Assembly (NCBI GenBank): GCA_016709305.1
Contig: JADJNA010000055.1
Coordinates: forward strand, 1-64,000
Origin: Candidatus Villigracilis saccharophilus
GTDB taxonomy: Bacteria > Chloroflexota > Anaerolineae > Anaerolineales > Villigracilaceae
Direction: 5' to 3'
DNA length: 64,000 nt
Below are positions 1-9,366 of the stretch, piece after piece. A program made the translations under genes and the position numbers. The notes beneath the pieces were generated by a model. The model was not told the DNA's origin. It worked only from the letters and a program-made list of their open reading frames with translations, and made no database searches. The stretch's first letter is position 1; each line of letters begins with the position of its first letter.

Positions 1-1204
1 TTGTGACCCGTGGAGACGATCAGATTTACCTTGAGCAGTTTGCCGTTTTCATCGGCTGTGTAATCGTGGATCAAAGTTCCGCGCGGTGCTTCGATGATGC
101 CAACGCCATGGCCTGTATAGTTCTGACGGGTGTTGAGAATGTCGGTGCTGAGAATGTCAGGGTCATCGCATAATAGGCTGACACGTTCAACTGCAAATAG
201 ACATTCAATAAGGCGGGCGTAATGATAGTAGAGTGTATTCTCCGCGGCTTGCCATTGTTGAGGCTCTTGAAGATCTTGGTTCGTCGTTCGCCAGCGGGGT
301 ATCCGATCTTATCGGCCAATTCAACCGTCCGAGCGGACCGACGCGATACACCATCGGGGTATCCAACTTTTTGTAGAAGAAATTTCAAATAGGACCACGG
401 CTCAACATGCTCCTGAATATGATCCAGATAATTCACCCCAGGGAAGCGTTCCAATTCCACGCCTTCGCGGCTGATGAGGCGGATATCGCCGTCACCAGCT
501 CAAGGTCCGTTTTCTGGGGTGGTCAGTCCGAAATAGCCAGTGGGAAACACGGCAAACTTGTTGATATCCTCCATATTCCTTTCGGCCCAATCCTTGATGA
601 TTTGAAGACCGATGCGAAGGGTATCAATCGCTGAATCTGAATTTTTTAGAATGCTGTCGCGCTCTTGTTGAGTAAGCGCCTTGTTCACACCGCCTGGAAT
701 GGCGAAGACGGGATGAATACGCCGTCCGCCCAGTGTCTTGACGATCTCCTGTCCGAATTTGCGCAGTTGAACTGCTTTGACTGTAAGTTCGGGATCGGCA
801 TTGCTCAAACCAACGATATTTCGCGTTTCAGGATTGGCGTCAAAACCAAGCAATAGATCAGGGCCAGAGAGTTCAAAGAAATTGCATTCCCATGACTCTG
901 AATGATCACCCTTAGCACTTAACTCGCGCAGCAGGCTGGCGGGGCGCGGCGGGGTCTGACCGGTGATCTCGTCGCCCGCCTTTGCAGCTGCAAGGTGGTG
1001 ACTGACCGGGCAAATACCGCAAATGCGTGCGGTGATCTGAGGCATTTCGAAATATAAACGTCCCTCACAGAATTTTTCAAAACCGTGAAACTCATTGACA
1101 TGCATATAGGCATGGTCAACGGTATTGTCTTCCTTCATATGGATCGTAACTTTTGCGTGCCCTTCAATACGGGTAACAGGTTCGATCGTTATTTTTCGTG
1201 TCAT
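1..1204 (-). CDS. hoxH: [NiFe] hydrogenase large subunit, HoxH-like (partial, frameshifted)
   Basis: Catalytic large subunit of a cytoplasmic NAD-linked (group 3d-like) [NiFe] hydrogenase. The N-terminal Ni-ligand motif is visible as RICGICPVSHH (residues 60-70; Cys62, Cys65, His69). Reading continues through GVELERFPGVNYLDHI and NYTGHGVGIIEAPRGTLIHD to the left window edge, so the C-terminal Cys pair lies outside. As given, the frame is broken: an in-frame TGA at 500-502 flanked by compensating small indels, and further shifts near 350, 310 and 190-270. Translating across frames recovers conserved HoxH sequence throughout (for example LADKIG, KIFKSLNNGKP, YHYARLIE), so substitutions are not degenerate; only lengths are wrong. 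It is the last readable gene of the hydrogenase operon, 51 bp after the small subunit. Confidence 0.88.
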
Positions 1205-1255
1205 CTTTGAATCTCCGATAATATGTTCAACACATTTTTTCTTGCATAAATTCTT

Positions 1256-1815
1256 TTAGTGCCAATGTAATAATTCATCTTTTAGTTCAGGTTTTCTTCC
1301 CTGAGCCAGTTCAGCGAGGACGTGGAAGATGACATCTGGGTCAGGCGGGCAGCCAGGGACGCTGAAATCCACCGGGACAACTTCCTGGATGGCGCGTGTC
1401 TTCGTCATCGTTGCCAGTTCCGGGTCATTGGGAATTTGACTGCCGGGCTCGTTGCTTTCCGCGTCCACATACGCAAGTTGAAGCGCTGCTTCCACGCCGC
1501 AGAAGTTGCGCATGGCAGGCACGCCGCCGAAAACTGCACAATCACCGAGCGCCACCAGAATCTTTGACCGTTTGCGCATCTTTGTGCCACTTCTTCATTG
1601 GCGCTGTTATTGATTCCGCCTTCCAGCACGCCGACATCAACGCCGCTTTCATCAGGTTCTTTTAGGTCGGTAATGGGAGTCGAAGCGCAGGTCTGCCAAT
1701 TCAACGATCTTCAAAATCCGCTCACCCATATCGAGCGGGGACATATGACATCCCGCACAGCCGCACATCAATCAGTGGAAATTTTAGGTTTGTTCACGAG
1801 TCTCTCTTTCACCAT
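1256..1815 (-). CDS. hoxY: [NiFe] hydrogenase small subunit, HoxY-like (frameshifted)
   Basis: Electron-transfer small subunit that carries the proximal Fe-S cluster and pairs with the large subunit. Proximal cluster ligands are seen as CGCAGCHMSPLD near the N-terminus, LGDCAVFGG in the middle and PGCPPDPD near the C-terminus. About 187 codons, the usual HoxY size. The start is the ATG at 1813-1815, just after the stop of the upstream gene at 1819. Three single-base losses break the frame: near 1760 (before the CGCAGC motif), near 1685 (in a C run before ITDLKEPD) and near 1582 (in an A run before MRKRSKI). Restoring one base at each gives one continuous family-like protein. Confidence 0.85.
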
Positions 1816-1818
1816 TAA

Positions 1819-3797
1819 TCAAATTGCCACGCTGGATTTGCGTGCCAGAATGGATTCCTGCCAGTCCGTTCCTAGCGGCACATTCATGTGTTCTGCAAGT
1901 ATGTTCAGCACTGCCAGATTGTCCCAAACGGTTTCAGGCGGGATAAGTGCTTTTTGTGCTTTCTGCGTACGCCCATCGAGGTTGACGTAATGCCCTTCCT
2001 GCTCAGCCCAAGTGGTAACAGGCAGAATGACATCAGCTTGTTCAGTGAGCTTGGATTCATAGCAGGCTTGGGCTATCAAATAGGGAGCCTTCGAGACCCG
2101 CTCCACAAGCGTCCTGGAAACATAGTCATCACCAACTGCGGCATACACAACTTGCTGACCATTCAATTCAAAAGCACTGTCCATGCCAAGCAGGGTGGCG
2201 ACCAGGCTGTTTGACTCGCCTTTGATGGACAGCAACCAGATCGTTCGCTGTCCACTGCGCCAGCAAAACAGCCAGTTGATGGAGTTCCTTAACCAGATTT
2301 TCATCGCCCTGGGCAGTGATGCCTTTGCCGAACAAAATAGCTGGTGAAATGGAACGCGCCAGCATCTGTGCAGAGTGGTTGATCTGCTCGCGAGAAACAC
2401 CAGTTGCGCTGACAGCTTGGTCGATGAGTAAGTCCGCATTGGGAAGCGTCAGAGGCGAGCGTCCCAACCCTTCCTGGACAATGATTGCCTGCAATCCTCT
2501 AATGAGCGCAAGGTCCGAGGCTGGATTTGTTTTAAGCGCGATATTTGCAAGATCGTCCAGGTCGCTGGCTTCAGGGTCAATGTTGATCAGGTGCGTTCCT
2601 TTGGGTAAGTTGCGTTTGAACAGGAAGCCGGCCACCATGTGGCTGCGGCTGATGTTTGCGCCGATGCACATCACGGTATCGGTGTTGCGCAAGACATCAA
2701 GTCTTCCTTCGAATGCCCCATTCTTTTCCGCATATCGCGTGACCACTGCGGTCGGTACGCCTTCTTCAATACTTGTGACAAGGTTGCTTTGGAATTTATC
2801 CGCGAACAGTTCCTGAAAATATGTTCAATGCTTCGGCTGGTAGGCGGGTGGATGCAATTGCCGCAATGCCGTTTTTGGCCTGCAGGCCGCAATTTACTTG
2901 CGACTGTACTCAGGGCTTCTTCCCATGAAACAGTTTCAAGTATGCCGTCCTTGCGGATTTGCGGTGTGGTGATGCGCTTGCGTGATTCTGTGACAGGATC
3001 ATACCGTCCATGTTCGCAGAGCAAGCCATGATTGACCGCGCCTTCCCAGTCACCTTCGATGCGCACGATGCGGTTGTCGCGTACCATGATCTTGGTCGCA
3101 CAGCCGACCGAGCAGCCGACGCACACGACTTGATCTCAGTCAGGCTTTTGTCATGCCCCTGATAGGCGCTGACGCGGTCGATCAATGCGCCAGTCGGGCA
3201 GACTTGAACGCACGTCCCGCATTTTATACAGGTGCTTTCGCCCAACGGCACATCGGTGTCGGCAACTACAAGGCTGGCCGCACCGCGCTCCGCCACTGAC
3301 AGGGTGAAATTGCCCGCCAGTTCGCCGCAGGCGCGGACGCACCGCCGGCACAGAATGCAGCGGTTGTTGTCCAAAATAAAATATGGATGTGAAGTATCCA
3401 CCGTGAAATTGCTCCAGCCCGGTTGAATGGGCCAGTGCGTCATTTCTTCGTGGTAGGCGGCGTTTTGCAATTCACAATCGCCGCCGCTGACCTGACAGAA
3501 CGGGCAGAAGTGGTTGCGTTCGCTGAAAAGCATCGAAAGAATAAATTCGCGTGATTTCTTGATGCTGTCGCTTTCGGTCTTGACCACCATCCCGTTGCTG
3601 ACAGGCAGCGTGCAGGATGCCATTGGCACGCGTCCGCCTTCCACTTCCACAATGCACAGACGGCAGCCGCCGTAAGGGGTGAGTTCTTTGTGGTCGCACA
3701 ATGTTGGAATATAGATCCCGGCCATTTCTGCGGCGCGCAAGACCGTTGTCCCTTCGGGGACTTCGATCTGTTTTCCGTTTATCGTTATTTGAACCAT
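1819..3797 (-). CDS. hoxU: HoxU/NuoG-like diaphorase subunit with molybdopterin-type domain (frameshifted)
   Basis: Iron-sulfur subunit wiring the flavin module to the hydrogenase. Visible in order: a [2Fe-2S] ferredoxin domain (Cys34, 45, 48, 62); a HoxU-type NHFCPFC...C site (His96, Cys98, 101, 108); two [4Fe-4S] ferredoxin motifs (Cys147/150/153/157 and 190/193/196/200); then a further Cys-rich VCVGCSVGC site and a MopB-like region reaching codon ~659. Classical HoxU stops near residue 235, so this is a NuoG-length version. The MopB region reads STRLPAEAL where formate dehydrogenases carry catalytic Cys or Sec, so it looks non-catalytic, as in NuoG. Frame breaks near 3120, 2890, 2740 and 2230. 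Followed 3 bp later by hoxY. Confidence 0.82.
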
Positions 3798-3840
3798 GTA
3801 GTTCCTCTATAAATTCAATGTTGCGTTTCAGCAAAATCCA

Positions 3841-5483
3841 TTACGCTGTTTCGATCTCTTCTGTTAATTCGCAGACGCCGGTTGGGCAAACTCCCAAACG
3901 GATGTGTGCTTCCACTTCCGTACGGAAATGCTTGAGCATGTCGCGGATAGGCACTGCGGCGGTCTGGCCAAGTCCGCAGTTGGATGCGCGTTCCATTTCA
4001 CTTGCAAGGTCCAGTAAGGTTATCGAGTTCTTCCAGCTTGCCTTGACCTTGTGAAATACGTTCCACAATTTCATAAGCGCGTTGGGTGCCAATGCGGCAG
4101 GGCGTACATTTGCCGCAGGATTCAAAACGGAAGAACTGCAGCAACACTTTGACCAGATCCACGATGCAGGTGTGCTGGTCGCAGATCAACAATGCGCCTG
4201 AGCCGAGAGCTACACCGGCCTTGCGGAAGGATTCAAAATCCATCGGAGTATCCTGCAAGACTGCAGGGATGATTGATCCGCTGCTTCCGCCCGTTTGTGC
4301 GAGTTTGAGTGTACTGCGGGTTTCATGCCCTTGCCGTAGATGTTGATCGCCTCACGCAGGGTAACGCCCATCGGCACTTCGATCACGCCGCTGAAATTGA
4401 CATTGCCCATGATCGGATAAACTTTGGTGCCGGGGCTGGAGGGTGTGCCGATCGATCTGTACCACTCCGCTCCGTTGCGCAGAATGGGGGGGATGTTTGC
4501 CAGCGTCTCAACATTATTAATTAAAGTTGGCTTGTCCCACAAGCCGTTCGATACTGGATATGGCGGTCTTGAACGTGGCTCACCGCGCTTGCCTTCGAGC
4601 GATTCAAGCAGGGCTGTTTCTTCGCCGCAGACGTATGCGCCCGCGCCGGCATGAATGTGGAGATGAAAATTGAAATCAGTTCCAAAGACATGGTTGCCGA
4701 GGAATCCGAATTCTTTGGCCTGCAAGATCGCTATTTCCAAACGGCGAAATGCAAGGCCGTATTCACCGCGGATGTAGATGTAGCCTTCGTCCGCGCCGAG
4801 TGCGTAACCGGCTATGGCCATGGCTTCGATGATGAGATGCGGGTCGCCTTCAAGCACGATGCGATCCTTGAACGTTCCGGGCTCACTTTCATCTGCGTTG
4901 CAAACGATATATTTTTTCTCCCCTTTGGCAGCGCGGACAAATTTCCATTTGCGCCCGGCAGGGAAGCCAGCACCGCCGCGTCCCTGCAAGCCCGATTTCT
5001 CGATGACATCAATCACGCCTTCGGGCGTCATTTCGGTCAGCGCTTTTCCAAGCGCTTCATAGCCGTTGGAGGCAATAAACTCCTCGATGTTCTCAGGGTC
5101 AATACGACCCGCGCGTTCGAGCACGATGCGTTGTTCGGCTGGGTTGTATCCTTTGTGAGTCCGTAGCGATCCGATCTGACCGGTCAATTGTTTGGGTGGA
5201 GCCAGTAAGCTGGGAACGACACGTCCCTTGTAAAGTTGCTCTTCTACAAGGTAATGCGCATCAGATGGTTTGACTGGTCCGTACACGGTGGCTTCGGGAT
5301 ATACAATCACCAGAGGCAAAACGTTCGAGCGGTTAATGTCGGTGATTGTTGAAACATCCACTTCGTCTTGCAGATTGTATGTCGCGAGCGCTTCGTTCAA
5401 ATTATCGATAAGTTCATTCGCCCCAAGGCGGATGCTTTCGGGATCAGTGGAGACCAAGATCATGCACGTTTGGTTTTCATCAT
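3841..5483 (-). CDS. hoxF: NuoF/HoxF-like NADH-binding flavoprotein (frameshifted)
   Basis: FMN- and NAD-binding diaphorase subunit. The glycine-rich GRGGAGFPAGRKW site, the NADESEPGTFKDR region, the ETALLESLEGKRGEPR stretch and the CGKCTPCRIGT [4Fe-4S] site are all present. It ends shortly after NCGLGQTAA and lacks the C-terminal 2x[4Fe-4S] domain found in its upstream paralogue (6011-7795). In the N-terminal thioredoxin-like domain the usual cluster cysteines are absent: VSTDPES stands where the paralogue has VCIDPEC. Start taken as ATG 5481-5483, 2 bp after GGAGAG; a frame break follows within eight codons, and others lie near 4310 and 4020. Confidence 0.85.
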
Positions 5484-5490
5484 CACTCTC

Positions 5491-6002
5491 CTATTCGTAG
5501 CGTCCCAAAATATCGGGGATCTGTTCAGGTGTGACATTGCCATACATGTCATCGTCAATCAATACTGACCGGTCCGACACTGCAAAGTCCCAGACAGGAA
5601 GTAGTGACAAGTGTCCATCTTGAATTGGGAGTTGTCTCGCCGTTTTTCAGGTTGAGCTTTTCCCTGAGCGCATCCCAGACCGCTTTTCCGCCAACAACAT
5701 GACAGGGGCGTTCTCGCAGAACTTGATCACATGTTCTCCGCGCGGTTTCGTGGATAGCATTTCATAAAAACTCGCCAGTGTAAACAACTGGCTCTCTGCA
5801 AGTACATCTGCTTGGCTGGGTCGTGAAGCTGCTGCTGCACTTCCCGGAAGGCTTCGGCAGGGATGTATCCAAGCTTGTTGTTGATTTCACCCAGGATCGG
5901 AATGAGCGCGTCATGTTTTTTGCCGTGTTCACTGATTGCCTGCCGTACGATGTCGGTGATTTCACTTTCAACAGTTGGGGCGGTCATCTTTCCTCCGGTC
6001 AT
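5491..6002 (-). CDS. hoxE: NuoE/HoxE-like [2Fe-2S] subunit (frameshifted)
   Basis: Thioredoxin-fold [2Fe-2S] protein that partners NuoF-type flavoproteins. N-terminal helical part (ILGEINNKLGYIP) is followed, after correcting frame breaks near 5798, 5715 and 5560, by KFCENAPCHVVGG and SCLGLCSVGP, so all four cluster cysteines are present. It ends ILGRYE then TAG at 5491-5493, 8 bp before the next start. About 165 codons, normal for the family. Second NuoE of the locus; the other is at 8772-9278. ATG at 6000-6002 or 5985-5987 could be the start. Confidence 0.82.
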
Positions 6003-6010
6003 TGTCGTCT

Positions 6011-7795
6011 TTATGACTCGACAGAAATTGCGTTGAAGTTGCAGACCTGCACGCAGATCCCGCAGCGGATGCAGGTCGCCTGGTCAATCAGATGCGCCTG
6101 CCGCCTTTCGCCGCTGATGGCATTCACCGGGCAGTTGCGTGAGCAGACAGTACAGCCCGTGCAGACCGGCGCTTGAATGGTCAAATGGATCAACGAGCGG
6201 CATACTTTGGCGGGACAGCGCTTTTCATAGATATGCGCTTCATATTCGTGACGGAAATGCTTGAGCGTGCTGAGCACCGGATTGGGCGCTCCCTGACCAA
6301 GTCCGCACAGGCTGTTGCGCGAGACTTCATAACACAGGTTTTCAAGCTTTTGGATGTCGCCGTCTTCACCCTTGCCGTCGCAAATTTTTTGCAGCAGTTC
6401 CAAAATGCGGCGTGTGCCAACACGGCAGGGTGTGCACTTTCCGCAGGATTCAGCCTGTGTAAAGTCCATGAAGAAGCGGGCGATATCCACCATGCAGGAA
6501 TTTTCATCCATCACGACCAGACCGCCGGAACCCATCATGGAGCCTGCTTGAGTCAGTGCTTCATAGTCAAGCGGCAGATCAAGATGTTCTTCGGTCAAAC
6601 ATCCGCCCATTGGGCCGCCTGTTTGCACAGCTTTGTATTTTTTGCCGTCCTTGATTCCGCCGGCTACTTCGAAAATGATCTCGCGCAGGGTGATGCCCAT
6701 TGGAACTTCGATCAGACCCGGCTTGACAACGTTTCCGCCGACTGCGAAAGTCTTTGTGCCTTTGGAGCGTTCCGTGCCCATGCTGGCATACCAGGGTGCG
6801 CCATTCAAAATGATCTGCGGCACGTTGGAATAAGTTTCGACATTATTGTTGTTGGTTGGTTTGCCCCATACGCCTTTCACTGATGGAAATGGCGGGCGCG
6901 GACTTGGCTCGCCGCGTTTGCCCATAATCGAAGCCATCAACGCGGTTTCTTCACCGCAGACAAATGCTCCCGCGCCGACGCGTACTTCAAGGTCGAAATT
7001 GAAATCAGTGCCGAAAATGTTGTTTCCCAGGAAACCAAATTCGCGCGCCTGTTTGATCGCGATATTAAGTGTCTCAACCGCCACTGGATATTCAGCGCGG
7101 CAATAAATGTAGCCATAACTTGCGCCGATGGCGTACGCGCCAATGATCATGCCTTCGATCACTGAATGCGGATCGCCTTCAAGCACACGGCGATTCATGA
7201 ACGCGCCGGGGTCGCCTTCGTCTGCATTACAGACCATATATTTTGGGCTGTCTGCCACCTGACGGGTGAGTCCCCATTTTCTGCCTGCCGGGAAGCCCGC
7301 GCCGCCGCGTCCGCGCAGGCCTGAATTCAAAACCTCTTCGATGACTGTTTCAGGACTCATTTCAAACAAGGCTTTGCCTAATGCCTGATATCCATCGATG
7401 GCGAGATAGTCTTCGATATTGTTCGGGTCGATCTGACCGCAGTTACGCAGAACAATACGGACTTCCTTCGGGCGCAGTGGGCCAAGTTCTTCATCCACAA
7501 CCGGTTTGGACACTTCGCGGAAACGCTCAACGATGCGGCCTTTTAGAAAATGTTCTTCAACCAGAAATGGAATATCATCGGCGGTCATGCCGTGATAGTG
7601 AACACCTTCAGGGTAGACCATCATCTCAGGACCGCCAGAGCAGCCCCCGATGCGGGAAGTTTCGAGCACTTGAATTTCGTCGATCAAACCCTGTGCAACA
7701 AATTCATCCTGTAATGCATCCACGATCTCATGAGCGCCTTTTGCGAGGCACTCCGGGTCAATGCATACCAATACATGTGAACGATAAAACGCCAT
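6011..7795 (-). CDS. hydB: HydB/NuoF-type flavoprotein of electron-bifurcating hydrogenase type
   Basis: Intact 594-residue NADH/FMN subunit. Order: N-terminal thioredoxin-like domain (Cys11, Cys16, Cys52 seen; the usual fourth Cys is not), NuoF core with GRGGAGFPAGRKW and NADEGDPGAFMNR, the CGKCTPCRVGT [4Fe-4S] site, and a C-terminal 2x[4Fe-4S] ferredoxin domain (CTGCTVCSRNCP and CIRCGICVQVCN). That C-terminal domain is typical of HydB of trimeric bifurcating hydrogenases. The start ATG 7793-7795 has GGAG seven bases upstream. In known clusters hydA follows directly; here the next gene, 8 bp on, is a second NuoE instead. Confidence 0.9.
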   Translation of the reverse strand: MAFYRSHVLVCIDPECLAKGAHEIVDALQDEFVAQGLIDEIQVLETSRIGGCSGGPEMMVYPEGVHYHGMTADDIPFLVEEHFLKGRIVERFREVSKPVVDEELGPLRPKEVRIVLRNCGQIDPNNIEDYLAIDGYQALGKALFEMSPETVIEEVLNSGLRGRGGAGFPAGRKWGLTRQVADSPKYMVCNADEGDPGAFMNRRVLEGDPHSVIEGMIIGAYAIGASYGYIYCRAEYPVAVETLNIAIKQAREFGFLGNNIFGTDFNFDLEVRVGAGAFVCGEETALMASIMGKRGEPSPRPPFPSVKGVWGKPTNNNNVETYSNVPQIILNGAPWYASMGTERSKGTKTFAVGGNVVKPGLIEVPMGITLREIIFEVAGGIKDGKKYKAVQTGGPMGGCLTEEHLDLPLDYEALTQAGSMMGSGGLVVMDENSCMVDIARFFMDFTQAESCGKCTPCRVGTRRILELLQKICDGKGEDGDIQKLENLCYEVSRNSLCGLGQGAPNPVLSTLKHFRHEYEAHIYEKRCPAKVCRSLIHLTIQAPVCTGCTVCSRNCPVNAISGERRQAHLIDQATCIRCGICVQVCNFNAISVES

Positions 7796-7818
7796 AATAA
7801 ACTCCAAAACTCAAAATC

Positions 7819-8187
7819 TTAGATCGGCAAAACGTAATCCTTTACGGGCAATCCATTTTGTACATGCTGTTTCATGATCTGTTCGGCAACTTCAGGATTG
7901 ACTTTTCCATATATGACTTTGGGTGCTTCGCCGATCACAACTTCAAGGATCGGTTCCTGTTCGCACATGCCAATGCAGCCGGTTTGAGTCACGCTTACGC
8001 CGCTTAAATTATTGGTTTCGATGAAATTCAACACGCTTTTCATCGTGTCGCGCGCGCCGGCGGCAATTCCGCAGGTGCCCATTGCGACGATCACTTGCAC
8101 GTTGCCGGCTGCGGCTTTCATCTGTTTCTTTTGCAGCGCTTCTTCTCGTACGCGCTTTAGTTCTTCGAGTGATTTGATAGCAGGCAT
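7819..8187 (-). CDS. Thioredoxin-like [2Fe-2S] ferredoxin of hydrogenase cluster
   Basis: A 122-residue protein of the (2Fe-2S) ferredoxin family found between the HATPase protein and HydB in [FeFe] hydrogenase clusters. Central sequence MGTCGIAAGA and TGCIGMCEQEPI supply Cys39, Cys71 and Cys75; I see three candidate ligands, not four, so whether a cluster is bound is open. N-terminal 28 residues are charged and helical. Preceded by AAAAAGGAG and placed 12 bp after the HATPase gene and 23 bp before hydB, so it is translated as part of the operon. Likely an electron carrier or scaffold for the flavin subunits. Confidence 0.82.
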   Translation of the reverse strand: MPAIKSLEELKRVREEALQKKQMKAAAGNVQVIVAMGTCGIAAGARDTMKSVLNFIETNNLSGVSVTQTGCIGMCEQEPILEVVIGEAPKVIYGKVNPEVAEQIMKQHVQNGLPVKDYVLPI

Positions 8188-8199
8188 GTTTTCTCCTTT

Positions 8200-8769
8200 T
8201 TAGTTAACCGTTTGTAACGCAAGCGCTTCGATACCTTCTTCGAACATGCTGCGCACAAACTTCAAAATATCCGGTTCGGTTATGGACATATTGCCCAGTT
8301 CAACCTTTAGTGCGGTATCGTCAAAGTTGTATTCGTAATTTTCCCCATTTCGGTCGATTACTCGATAATCGAAAACCCAATGAATATCTGGATGGGAGAC
8401 CAGCAGTGTTAGGAATGTGGCAGCGATATCCCCAAGCGGCATGCGGTCAATATGACTGTGGACAAAATGCGCTTCAACCTTCGTGCCTTTGCCTGATTCT
8501 GTGACCAGGCTTAATCCACCTTCAGCCATTTCCGCGGCCAGCTTCAAGAGCGGGATTCCAAGCCCCACCTTGCGGGTTGTGCGCGTGGTGTAGAACGGGT
8601 CCAACACTTGTTTGGCTGTTTCTGCATCCATGCCGTGCCCATCATCGGTCACGCAGACAGTGAGCAGATCGCTTTTCAAATTTTCATTTATCTCAATGCA
8701 AATATTGCGGCTTTGAGCCGCCGCGCTGTTTTCAGCAATATCCAGCAAATGCAAAGAGATCTCCCGCAT
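8200..8769 (-). CDS. HATPase_c ATP-binding protein (hydrogenase-cluster, anti-sigma-like)
   Basis: A 189-residue protein with a GHKL/HATPase fold and no histidine phosphoacceptor domain. The N box (DIAENSAAA, residues 11-19), G1 box (DDGHGMD) and G2 box (VGLGIPLLK) are present. The C-terminal ~80 residues (after HSHIDRMP) are an extra domain without recognisable motif. Stand-alone HATPases of this sort sit next to hydC in many [FeFe] hydrogenase operons; their substrate is unknown, and a role in redox signalling or complex assembly is inference. It lies 2 bp after hydC and 12 bp before the ferredoxin. Confidence 0.8.
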   Translation of the reverse strand: MREISLHLLDIAENSAAAQSRNICIEINENLKSDLLTVCVTDDGHGMDAETAKQVLDPFYTTRTTRKVGLGIPLLKLAAEMAEGGLSLVTESGKGTKVEAHFVHSHIDRMPLGDIAATFLTLLVSHPDIHWVFDYRVIDRNGENYEYNFDDTALKVELGNMSITEPDILKFVRSMFEEGIEALALQTVN

Positions 8770-8771
8770 GG

Positions 8772-9278
8772 CTAGCTCTGCACTCGCTTGATAATTTGCG
8801 GGAATTTATTCGGGCGTAACCGTCCCTGTACTTCTTCGTCCACTACAACGACGGGTGCCTGGCTGCAAGCCCCCACACAGCGGCATTCTTCGAGTGTGAT
8901 CTGTCCATCGGGTGTGGTTTGCCCCAATTCGATATTGAGCATTTGTTTTGCTTTTTCGATCAATTGTGGAACACCGGCCACATAACAGGCTGTGCCTAAA
9001 CAAAACTTGATCGTGTGTTTTCCGCGCGGGCGGGTTTTGAAGAAGGAATAAAACGTCACTACGCCGTGTACCTGCCCCATGGGAACATTTAACTTGCGGG
9101 CGATATAGGCTTGCATGGAAGGGGAGACGTGACCGATCTTGCCCTGCACTTCGTTAAGTACCAGCATGACAGCCCCGGGTCTGTCTTTGTTCTCCGCGAT
9201 TGCGTGGTCAATGGTCGCTTTCTGTTCTGCGACCTTAAGGGGATCGTTGTATGGAATTTCTCTAAGCAGGCTTGTCAT
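8772..9278 (-). CDS. hydC: HydC/NuoE-like [2Fe-2S] subunit
   Basis: Intact 168-residue NuoE-family protein. Ligands are Cys93 and Cys98 (KFCLGTACYVAG) and Cys134 and Cys138 (CVGACSQAP), with the usual N-terminal helical bundle containing GKIGHVSPSMQAYIA. It partners HydB in NADH-dependent, often bifurcating, hydrogenases. Start ATG 9276-9278 follows AAAAGG at eight bases. It is the first gene after an 88-bp gap holding a promoter and a palindromic operator, so it probably begins a second transcript within the locus. Confidence 0.9.
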   Translation of the reverse strand: MTSLLREIPYNDPLKVAEQKATIDHAIAENKDRPGAVMLVLNEVQGKIGHVSPSMQAYIARKLNVPMGQVHGVVTFYSFFKTRPRGKHTIKFCLGTACYVAGVPQLIEKAKQMLNIELGQTTPDGQITLEECRCVGACSQAPVVVVDEEVQGRLRPNKFPQIIKRVQS

Positions 9279-9299
9279 ATTTATTACCTTTTACAAGAT

Positions 9300-9317
9300 A
9301 TGTGATAAATTTCACAA
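9300..9317. promoter_or_regulatory. Rex- or CRP-like palindromic operator before hydC
   Basis: The 18-mer ATGTGATAAATTTCACAA contains the inverted repeat TGTGA-N6-TCACA. On the minus strand it begins TTGTGAA, matching the Rex-type pattern TTGTGAA-N4-TTCACAA at 12 of 14 defined positions; it also fits the CRP-family half sites exactly. It lies just downstream of a -10 element, over the likely transcription start, a position suited to repression. A related copy lies at 11954-11971. Confidence 0.6.
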
Positions 9318-9320
9318 ATT

Positions 9321-9349
9321 AGTTTAGTCGGGCTAATCGAATTAGTCAA
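9321..9349 (-). promoter_or_regulatory. Candidate sigma-70 promoter for hydC
   Basis: On the minus strand, TTGACT (9349-9344) and TAAACT (9326-9321) are separated by 17 bp. The -35 is near consensus, the -10 weak. The start point would fall in the palindrome at 9300-9317. Confidence 0.45.
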
Positions 9350-9366
9350 TGATTAATGTCACGTGC

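Noticed and set aside
1819..3000. Formate dehydrogenase catalytic subunit, suggested by the MopB-like domain and nearby fdhD
   Set aside because: No Cys or Sec at the catalytic loop and the MopB part is too short; order and neighbours fit a hydrogenase diaphorase.
6011..9278. Complete [FeFe] hydrogenase HydABC
   Set aside because: No H-cluster motifs (TSCCPxW, MPCxxKxxE, FxExMACxGGCxxGGG type) appear in any frame of the locus.
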